From: Gammaproteobacteria bacterium
GTDB lineage: Bacteria > Pseudomonadota > Gammaproteobacteria > SZUA-229
NCBI GenBank assembly: GCA_016191795.1
Contig: JACPVK010000061.1
Location: forward strand, 1 to 5,416
Length of the DNA stretch: 5,416 nt
Reading direction: 5' to 3'
This document shows positions 1-5,416 of this stretch, one piece after another. The notes below the pieces were generated by a model. The model had not been told where the DNA came from and made no database searches. It saw nothing but the letters and a program-made list of their open reading frames with translations. Made by a program: the position numbers and the translations under genes. The first letter of the stretch is position 1. The number at the start of each line of letters is the position of its first letter.

Positions 1-980
1 CGATTCGATTAATCCTGCATCATATTTTGCAGCGTGATGGTTATCGGGTACTCGATGCCACTAACGGCCGTGAAGTGTTACGGCTTCATCAGGATAACCA
101 CGTTGACCTGGTTTTGCTCGACGCCATCATGCCGGAGCAGGATGGCTTTGTGACCTGCCGCATACTCAAGGAACAGCAACCCGAGTTACCGGTGTTAATG
201 ATCACCGGGCTGGATGATGACACCTCGGTAGAACATGCTTTTAGGGTAGGTGCCGATGATTACATCAGCAAACCCATTAACTGGTCTGTTTTAAAACACC
301 GCATTGCCCGCACCCTGTCACTGATATCACCGCGTAATGCCCTCGATGAATGCATCTTCGACAACCAGATCAAAATACACTACTCGCCTCGCATTAACCT
401 GAGCAATGAAACAGTCACCGCCATTGAAGTACGTGCTGACTTGCCTGCTGCCAGCAGGCCCGGCATACACGCCATGGAGCACCTGTTAAATTCTTTTTGC
501 CAGGGCTATCTGCTGGCAAAACAACAGTACCCCACGGCCAATATTCTGTCCCTGCCATTGTGGCCGGTTCGCACGGCCGGCAATACACTCATAGAAGCAC
601 TCAACGGGCTGGAAAAAAAATTCGGTATCCCCCTGTTCCAGGTTCAGTTACGTATACATGAATGTTACTCCGACAGCGAAACCCTGTTACGCGCCCTGCC
701 ATCAACACTGCCGGTACAATTGTGTATTGATGAATTCAGTTTTTCAGTGCGCAATCTGGATCTGGTCAATCAGCACAGCCATCAAAGCCTGATGATCAAC
801 ATAGCGACGACTCGACAACTGCTGGAAAACAAAACGGGATGGCTGAATGATGCTGTGGAACTCTACAAGAGCAAAGGGATTATTCTGCATGCCTGTGGTG
901 TATGTGAACCTGAAGACCTGCAACTGTCGATCAGTCTAGGCTGTACCAGCGCATCCGGGCCGGCCATTCAGGCCAAATAA
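1..980 (+). CDS. Response regulator: receiver domain fused to a degenerate EAL-like domain (5' end outside window)
   Basis: The reading frame is open to the left edge. Codons from position 3 read IRLILHHI, the usual first receiver helix, so the true start lies upstream and the in-frame TTG at 27 is probably internal. Numbering from that TTG, residues 1-95 are a CheY-like receiver: phospho-acceptor Asp32 in LVLLDAIMPEQDGF, Thr60 in MITGLDD and Lys82 in YISKPIN. All three are intact, so phosphorylation by a histidine kinase is expected. Residues about 112-317 follow the EAL phosphodiesterase fold, but the signatures are eroded. EAL(L)R reads EVRAD, DDFG reads DEFS, the KID motif reads MIN, AEGVE reads ACGVC and QGY reads SGP. 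Only scattered acidic residues (Glu134, Glu212, Asp235) remain. c-di-GMP hydrolysis is therefore unlikely, and the domain is better read as a ligand sensor or protein-binding output. No GGDEF domain is visible. The partner kinase is not in the window. The gene converges on fliK. Confidence 0.88.
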   Translation, partial: IRLILHHILQRDGYRVLDATNGREVLRLHQDNHVDLVLLDAIMPEQDGFVTCRILKEQQPELPVLMITGLDDDTSVEHAFRVGADDYISKPINWSVLKHRIARTLSLISPRNALDECIFDNQIKIHYSPRINLSNETVTAIEVRADLPAASRPGIHAMEHLLNSFCQGYLLAKQQYPTANILSLPLWPVRTAGNTLIEALNGLEKKFGIPLFQVQLRIHECYSDSETLLRALPSTLPVQLCIDEFSFSVRNLDLVNQHSHQSLMINIATTRQLLENKTGWLNDAVELYKSKGIILHACGVCEPEDLQLSISLGCTSASGPAIQAK

Positions 981-984
981 CCAT

Positions 985-1019
985 TACTGGCTCTAATTCA
1001 CCTGCCGATTGCGCCAGTA
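985..1019. other. Convergent intergenic gap with a weak inverted repeat
   Basis: The 85 bases between the two convergent stop codons contain a perfect 7-bp inverted repeat (TACTGGC at 985-991 and GCCAGTA at 1013-1019) with a 21-base loop. Short GC-rich pairings (CCGC/GCGG) also occur at 1044-1063. Neither is followed by a T-run on either strand, so I do not call a Rho-independent terminator. Termination of either gene may be Rho-dependent or use this weak structure. Confidence 0.2.
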
Positions 1020-1065
1020 CCCAACTTTCAGACAACAGCTCAACCGCATGAGCGGATGCCCGCCT

Positions 1066-2310
1066 TTATACAAATACACTTAACCCGGTTTCTATTTGTG
1101 TTCTGACTACCGTTGCCGGCTCGACCGTCTCGTTGTCCTGCTGACCCGGTACGTTAGCGCGTGACGCATGATTCTGCTGATCAAACGCTTCGCGCTGGCC
1201 ACCAGAATGCGCCGACACATCGACATGCGTTAGATCTAAGCCCTGCTGTTCCATCATGTCACGCAACCGCGGCAACGCTGCATCCAGTGCTTCACGTACC
1301 GGTGCATGCGCACTGATAAAACTGACGCTGGCTTTATTATCTTCATGCACTGACAGACGAATTTCCATCGGGCCCAGATGCGCCGGATTGAGTTTGATCT
1401 CGGCCGATTGCATCTTGCCCTGCAACATAAACACCAGTTGATCACCCAGCTGATTACCCCAGGCCGGATGATTGACGGGAACATTAACACTGCCATTGAA
1501 CGCCGGCGTTGCCGACTGTGCCGCCGTAAACTGTGGTGGGATATAGCTCTGAATATTGGCAGCGGCACTACTGGTTACAGCCTGCACCTGCTGCATTGAA
1601 AGCGTTGTATTTTTGTTTGCTTCCGTTATGAGAGCGGCAAACTGTTTGTCGCTCATCACTTCATCGGATTTAATTTGCAGCTTCATGTCGGGCGCCATCA
1701 TCGGCTTCGCGCTGACCTCGTCTGCTGTTATCTGTTGCAGTGTTTGCGCGGGGAATTCATTTTTTGTCAGTGGTATTAATTCCGATACATCAGCCTGGCT
1801 TGCAACAACCGGGGCTTGCTCTGCCAGAGTCGCTGTGACGGCAGTGGTTTTTGTGGCTATCTCGGTTGTTAACACGAAAACAGGTTTCACATCAGGACTG
1901 GTGTCCTGAGGTAACAATAGTTCGGCTATGGCTGGCGGCAACATATTGCCGTCCGGCGGCAATTCCTGTTCCGTGGTGCCGTCGTCGAAGGCGAGTAAAT
2001 TAATCATTATTTCTGCCTCTTCGGCCGATGATGAAGCATCCTCTGGATTAGCGGCAACCACTGTTTCCGCTCCCGTTAATTCCGTCTGCACGATTTCATC
2101 CTGCTCATTGTCAGCCGTTTGCGTGGTGGCGGTTTCGGTTGATTTCGCGCGGTTTATCTGGCTTTTCGTTGACTCGCCGGGCGTTTCAGTGCGCTGTATC
2201 TGGTCTTGCAAATGATGATCGAATTGTTTGCCATGGCTATCAGGTGCCGTAGCTGGCGACCTGTTTTGAGGCCTGGTACTGCTAACTCGAAGTAGAGGCT
2301 GGGTATCCAT
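1066..2310 (-). CDS. fliK: Flagellar hook-length control protein FliK
   Basis: FliK is a secreted molecular ruler of the flagellar type III export apparatus. It measures hook length and makes FlhB switch from hook to filament substrates. The chosen start gives 414 aa, a normal FliK size. The N-terminal two thirds is low-complexity, rich in Thr, Ala, Gln and Glu, and poorly conserved, as usual for the ruler part. The C-terminal Flg_hook domain lies at about residues 277-366. Its hallmarks are PAWGNQLGDQLVFML, the core LNPAHLGPMEIRL and the helix APVREALDAALPRLRDMMEQQG. A roughly 48-residue polar tail rich in Gln and Asn follows. There is no signal peptide, as expected for type III export. In-frame start codons exist at 2346 (TTG), 2343 (ATG), 2313 (ATG) and 2310 (ATG). 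The upstream pair lack a ribosome binding site and precede the predicted transcription start, so I choose 2310, where an AGG lies 6 bases upstream. ATG 2313 is the alternative. Confidence 0.93.
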   Translation of the reverse strand: MDTQPLLRVSSTRPQNRSPATAPDSHGKQFDHHLQDQIQRTETPGESTKSQINRAKSTETATTQTADNEQDEIVQTELTGAETVVAANPEDASSSAEEAEIMINLLAFDDGTTEQELPPDGNMLPPAIAELLLPQDTSPDVKPVFVLTTEIATKTTAVTATLAEQAPVVASQADVSELIPLTKNEFPAQTLQQITADEVSAKPMMAPDMKLQIKSDEVMSDKQFAALITEANKNTTLSMQQVQAVTSSAAANIQSYIPPQFTAAQSATPAFNGSVNVPVNHPAWGNQLGDQLVFMLQGKMQSAEIKLNPAHLGPMEIRLSVHEDNKASVSFISAHAPVREALDAALPRLRDMMEQQGLDLTHVDVSAHSGGQREAFDQQNHASRANVPGQQDNETVEPATVVRTQIETGLSVFV

Positions 2311-2316
2311 CATGCA

Positions 2317-2319
2317 CCT
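2317..2319 (-). promoter_or_regulatory. Ribosome binding site deciding the fliK start
   Basis: On the minus strand the sequence reads AACAGGTGCATGATGG. The AGG (part of AGGTG) lies 6 bases before the ATG at 2310 and only 3 bases before the ATG at 2313, which favours 2310. No purine-rich element precedes the possible starts at 2343 or 2346. Confidence 0.55.
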
Positions 2320-2348
2320 GTTCAATTGATCGTGTCGTACCATCAATC

Positions 2349-2364
2349 AGCAAGTTGCGGGCCA
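2349..2364 (-). promoter_or_regulatory. Sigma-54 (RpoN) -24/-12 promoter of fliK
   Basis: The minus strand reads TGGCCC-GCAAC-TTGCT. The sigma-54 consensus is TGGCAC-N5-TTGCW, so only one core position differs (C for A). The invariant GG (2363-2362) and GC (2351-2350) are spaced exactly as -25/-24 and -13/-12, which places the transcription start near 2338. That gives a leader of about 28 bases to the ATG at 2310. RpoN together with a FleQ/FlrC-type activator drives fliK or its operon in polarly flagellated gammaproteobacteria such as Vibrio, so the location is biologically sensible. No activator-binding site was identified. Confidence 0.72.
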
Positions 2365-2400
2365 CTTCTGGCAGGCAGTTTTTTAATCTTGAAGCAATAA

Positions 2401-2435
2401 AAAAGCCCGGCAGGTTTTTAACCAGCCGGGCTTTT
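2401..2435 (-). terminator. Rho-independent terminator of fimV
   Basis: An 11-bp perfect stem (AAAAGCCCGGC at 2401-2411 pairing with GCCGGGCTTTT at 2425-2435) is followed inward by one A/A mismatch, four more pairs (GGTT/AACC) and a TTT loop. On the minus strand the right arm runs into TTTTTTATT. The hairpin begins 15 bases after the fimV stop, so it ends the fimV transcript and separates it from the fliK promoter. Because both arms carry A/T tails it could work in both directions, but no plus-strand gene points into it. Confidence 0.92.
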
Positions 2436-2450
2436 ATCTGACTGCAGTCA

Positions 2451-5351
2451 TTAACTGGCTTTAGCCATTAACGCTTCAGCCTGTTTCTTCTGGGCCGGAT
2501 TTCCTTCCGATTTAACTTCTTCGAGAATATTACGTGCCCCCTCGTTATCACCCATATCCATGTAGGCACGGGCCAGATCCAGTTTGGTGGTTACTTCATC
2601 CACGTCTTCTGACAGCTGAGAAATATCAAAGTCATCATCGCCGCCTGCATCCATAACACTGGCGGGTTTGGCGGCAGATGGCCTGACGGGCTCAGGTTCC
2701 GGTTCAGACTCGAGCTCCATGGACAGATCATTCATATCGTCCATGGCCAGATCCAGCGAGGTATCCATGCCGGCCGTCTCATCTGTGTCGGTTGCCAGGC
2801 CCAGATCAGAGGCTTCAAAATCGAGTGCAAAATCATCGTCTATGCCGCCGCTGGAAGGCGTATCCGTATCCAGTGACAGCGAATCGGCACTGAAATCCAG
2901 CTCGCCCAGATCCAGGTCAGCAGACAGGGATTCTTTAGGCCTGGTGGCGGGGGCGGTACCAGTCGACAAATTCATGGCGTTGGCAATGTTTTCCAGATCC
3001 GCCGCAAGATCCAGTTCAGGCATGGGCGATGCTTCCTGCACGGGCTTTTTCAGAACCGTGGTGGCATCCATGTCGAGCGAGAAATCCAGATCATCATCCA
3101 CTTTTTTAGCGGGTGGCGCTTTATTTTCAGTAAAGCCAATATCAAGATCCGGCGCCATACCACCTACATCCAGCACAAAGTCAGTGGTTTGTGGTTTTTG
3201 AGGCAGTAAATTGTCTGCATCAAAACCGGGTATTAATGCTGAGCCCTCGGTAAACATGGCGACATCCGGGCACAGTTCGCGTCCCATCACGACAACGCGA
3301 TCCCAATAACTCTTGACTGAACCCTTACGCTTCTTGGCTTCTTTAGCCAGCTCGGTGAACGCCGATGCGTTTTTGCTGGCAAAATGGGTTTCAAGCAGTT
3401 TCATCCGGTAATCATCGCGCTCCGGATGTTGACGCAGTGCGTTGAGTAACAGGTCTTCAGCCTGCTGATAAATGCCATAAGCCAGATAGACATCCGCCTC
3501 GGCGAGTACGTCGTCGCGTTGTTCCGCTTCTCCCGCCGGTTCATCACCTGGCAGGCCGATAACCGTATCATGCTTATCCGCCTGTTTTTGAGCGGTCTCC
3601 GAGATGCGCATTTCTGCCGTGGCATCCGCATCGCGGTTTTTGACATAGGGCTCACCAACGGCTTCGACGGCATCATCGAAGTTAATCGGCTGATCCATAT
3701 CAGCCCATTTGTTTTTCTCTTCCGCTTCCTTCGCCGCACGACGACGACGCAAAATCAGCGCCACGATAGCCAGGATCAGAACCACGACACCGCCAATAAC
3801 AGGCAGCGCCAGCGGATTATCGAGTAAACCTGGTTGTTTTGCGGGTGCTGGCGCCGCTTTGGGCGTCTCGGGCTCGGCTGACTCAACCGGCTCGGCGCCC
3901 GTTTCGGTCGTTACCGCTTCAGCCATATCGGCACCAGCCGGGGTTTCATCGACAAACAATGGCTGCTCGCCACTGGCCATCTCTTTATCCGTCGGGGCGG
4001 TTTCTGGCTCCGGTTTGGGTGCCGCGGTTTCGTCTACGATCGGGCTTACCGCCGGGGTTTGTGCTGCAGGTTTGGCCAGTTTGTCGGCCTGCTTTTTGGT
4101 GCCCGCCAGATCAGCCTGTAATTTGGCCAGTTCCGCGTCATCCATTTCAAGCACACGCTGTACACGTTGTTCCAGTTCAGCCAGACGTTCACGCAGGTTT
4201 TCTTTTTCCAGGCGTTCCGATTCAAGGGTTTCACGCGTGACGGATAATTCACGCTTTAACTGGGTAACCTGGCTTTTGGGATCTTGTCCGGCGAGAGCGG
4301 CTTCACTGCCCTGCTGGCCGCCGGCAGCGCTAACAATATTCAGACGACCCTCAGTGGTTTCATCTTTACGATCAATACCGGCGTCTTCCGCTTCCATGGC
4401 AGAAGCCGGGACCGAGGCCGACATGGTCTGGCGATATTCACGCCACAGCGCATTATGCTGACGCACTTGTTCCAGTGCAGTCTGGCGATCAATTGCCGTG
4501 ATATTGGCACGCTCAGGCATGCGCAGAATGTAGCCACGCTTGACGCCGTTAATGTTTTCTTTAATGAACGATTCCGGATTTTCCTGTACCAGCGCCAGCA
4601 TCATCTGCTCTATGGATACATCGGCATTGGGACGTAATTTTTCCGCCAGGCTCCATAGCGTGTCATGTTCCTGTACCCGGTGTTGCCCACTAACCTGCTG
4701 GCTGTATTGAGGAGCAGGCCTGGCAGCTTGTTGTTCAGCCTGCGGAATCACAGGCATGGCTTCTTCGGCTACGGCGTTATCATCGACGGCATTAAAACGC
4801 TGTACTGGCTGAGCCGGATCAAAATCGGCGTCAGCGACCACTTCTTCGTCGAAAGGTGACTTCTCAGTTGCAGCCGGCTCTGCACTAACATCTGCCGGCT
4901 CAAAAAAAGCCTGGTCATCTCCTCCCTCGTCGAGGAAGCTCTGGTCTCCCGGCCCGGGGTTAAATACCGGCGGGTCGAGCAACAAGGTGTATTCGCGTAA
5001 TAAATGACCGTTGGGCCAGTCTATTTCGACGAGAAAACTTAGAAAAGGCTCACGTACCGACTCCAGGGTATAAACCTGAATGTAGGGCACGCCACCTTTA
5101 ATAATGGTTTTGAATTTAAGATCCTGCAGGGAGAATGGGCGATCAATACCGGCACGGGCAAATGCCTCACGCGAAGCCAGTTTCACTATCAGTTGCTCGG
5201 CATCTTCCGGTGCTGCTGACAACACCTGGATTTCTGCATCAAGTTCTTGATTTAAAGCTGATTTCAGCTCGATTTCGCCCAGGCCCAGAGGTAGTACCTG
5301 GCTCGGCAACAGCGCTGCCATTACCGCCAAGCTTAAGGTCAGTTTACGCAC
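2451..5351 (-). CDS. fimV: FimV/HubP-family polar organising membrane protein
   Basis: The protein has 966 aa, close to Pseudomonas FimV, and is complete. FimV/HubP proteins sit at the cell pole, bridging peptidoglycan and cytoplasm. They support type IV pilus assembly and twitching and, in Vibrio or Shewanella, recruit flagellar, chemotaxis and chromosome-origin factors. Layout: a hydrophobic signal peptide (about 1-21); the conserved FimV N-terminal domain beginning LGLGEIELKSALNQELDAEI (about 22-130); an acidic linker; a LysM peptidoglycan-binding domain (about 223-280, HRVQEHDTLWSLAEKLRP); a coiled coil (about 357-426); a Pro/Glu/Ala-rich linker; one membrane helix (about 514-534) followed by RRRRAAK, consistent with a cytoplasmic C-terminus; a TPR-like region (about 612-672); a long acidic repetitive stretch (about 720-920); and the FimV C-terminal TPR-like domain (about 917-963, LDLARAYMDMGDNEGARNILEEV). 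The start is GTG at 5351. An in-frame TGA lies 15 bases upstream, so no earlier start is possible. It is a single-gene unit as far as can be seen. Confidence 0.96.
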   Translation of the reverse strand: MRKLTLSLAVMAALLPSQVLPLGLGEIELKSALNQELDAEIQVLSAAPEDAEQLIVKLASREAFARAGIDRPFSLQDLKFKTIIKGGVPYIQVYTLESVREPFLSFLVEIDWPNGHLLREYTLLLDPPVFNPGPGDQSFLDEGGDDQAFFEPADVSAEPAATEKSPFDEEVVADADFDPAQPVQRFNAVDDNAVAEEAMPVIPQAEQQAARPAPQYSQQVSGQHRVQEHDTLWSLAEKLRPNADVSIEQMMLALVQENPESFIKENINGVKRGYILRMPERANITAIDRQTALEQVRQHNALWREYRQTMSASVPASAMEAEDAGIDRKDETTEGRLNIVSAAGGQQGSEAALAGQDPKSQVTQLKRELSVTRETLESERLEKENLRERLAELEQRVQRVLEMDDAELAKLQADLAGTKKQADKLAKPAAQTPAVSPIVDETAAPKPEPETAPTDKEMASGEQPLFVDETPAGADMAEAVTTETGAEPVESAEPETPKAAPAPAKQPGLLDNPLALPVIGGVVVLILAIVALILRRRRAAKEAEEKNKWADMDQPINFDDAVEAVGEPYVKNRDADATAEMRISETAQKQADKHDTVIGLPGDEPAGEAEQRDDVLAEADVYLAYGIYQQAEDLLLNALRQHPERDDYRMKLLETHFASKNASAFTELAKEAKKRKGSVKSYWDRVVVMGRELCPDVAMFTEGSALIPGFDADNLLPQKPQTTDFVLDVGGMAPDLDIGFTENKAPPAKKVDDDLDFSLDMDATTVLKKPVQEASPMPELDLAADLENIANAMNLSTGTAPATRPKESLSADLDLGELDFSADSLSLDTDTPSSGGIDDDFALDFEASDLGLATDTDETAGMDTSLDLAMDDMNDLSMELESEPEPEPVRPSAAKPASVMDAGGDDDFDISQLSEDVDEVTTKLDLARAYMDMGDNEGARNILEEVKSEGNPAQKKQAEALMAKAS

Positions 5352-5360
5352 CGGCTTTTT

Positions 5361-5365
5361 CCCTC
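5361..5365 (-). promoter_or_regulatory. Ribosome binding site of fimV
   Basis: GAGGG on the minus strand lies 9 bases before the GTG at 5351, separated by AAAAAGCCG. The spacing is slightly long but workable. It supports the non-ATG start, together with the signal peptide that begins directly there. Confidence 0.7.
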
Positions 5366-5382
5366 ATCTATCTCATCATTCT

Positions 5383-5388
5383 ATTTTA
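5383..5388 (-). promoter_or_regulatory. Possible sigma-70 -10 element of fimV
   Basis: The minus strand reads TAAAAT, five of six matches to TATAAT, which would start transcription near 5376. No good -35 hexamer is found 16-18 bases upstream (the sequence there is GTGGGT/TGGGTA), so this is a weak or activator-dependent promoter at best. Co-transcription from a gene beyond the right edge cannot be excluded. Confidence 0.3.
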
Positions 5389-5416
5389 GTAAATCGCGGG
5401 CAGTTACCCACAGTTC

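Noticed and set aside
27..29. TTG 27 as the true start of the response regulator
   Set aside because: The frame continues upstream with receiver-like residues (IRLILHHI). Starting at 27 would remove the first beta strand and the acidic pocket of the receiver.
1044..1063. Short GC-rich hairpins as a fliK terminator
   Set aside because: The stems are only 4 bp, several pairings compete, and no T-run follows on the minus strand.
2311..2346. Longer fliK starting at TTG 2346 or ATG 2343
   Set aside because: There is no ribosome binding site upstream, and both codons lie before the transcription start predicted from the sigma-54 promoter. The extra residues also look unlike a FliK N-terminus.
3709..4461. 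A 250-codon plus-strand open frame, plus several others of 60-180 codons opposite fimV and fliK
   Set aside because: They lie antisense to well-supported genes, show Ser/Arg/Ala-biased composition typical of reverse-strand shadows, and have no recognisable domain or ribosome binding site.
5404..5412. DnaA-box-like TTACCCACA at the right edge
   Set aside because: It has one mismatch to TTATNCACA, is a single copy, and has no AT-rich unwinding region or neighbouring boxes, so it is most likely chance.

Overview
The window looks like chromosomal DNA of a motile, polarly organised gammaproteobacterium. This rests on a full-length FimV/HubP-family protein, a flagellar hook-length control protein (FliK) and a receiver protein with an EAL-like output domain. 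Base composition and codon use look uniform, and I see no insertion sequence, phage gene, tRNA, rRNA or CRISPR array.

Layout from left to right. (1) Positions 1-980, plus strand: the 3' part of a response regulator cut by the left edge. It has a receiver domain with intact phosphorylation residues, followed by an EAL-like domain whose catalytic residues are mostly replaced. (2) Positions 981-1065: a short convergent gap with no convincing terminator. (3) Positions 1066-2310, minus strand: fliK. A close match to a sigma-54 promoter lies just upstream (2349-2364), so fliK is probably its own RpoN-dependent unit. (4) Positions 2401-2435: a strong Rho-independent terminator for the gene to its right. 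(5) Positions 2451-5351, minus strand: fimV/hubP, complete, with a GTG start. (6) Positions 5352-5416: the fimV leader, with a ribosome binding site and a possible -10 element.

Common theme, by inference: FimV/HubP proteins organise the cell pole (type IV pili, and in some species flagellum and chemotaxis components), FliK sets hook length during flagellar assembly, and non-catalytic EAL proteins often act as c-di-GMP sensors or protein-binding regulators of motility. The three genes therefore plausibly all serve surface motility, but they form three separate transcription units rather than one operon. Nothing here amounts to a wholly new system. The most informative points are the sigma-54 promoter that settles the fliK start and the receiver/degenerate-EAL protein.
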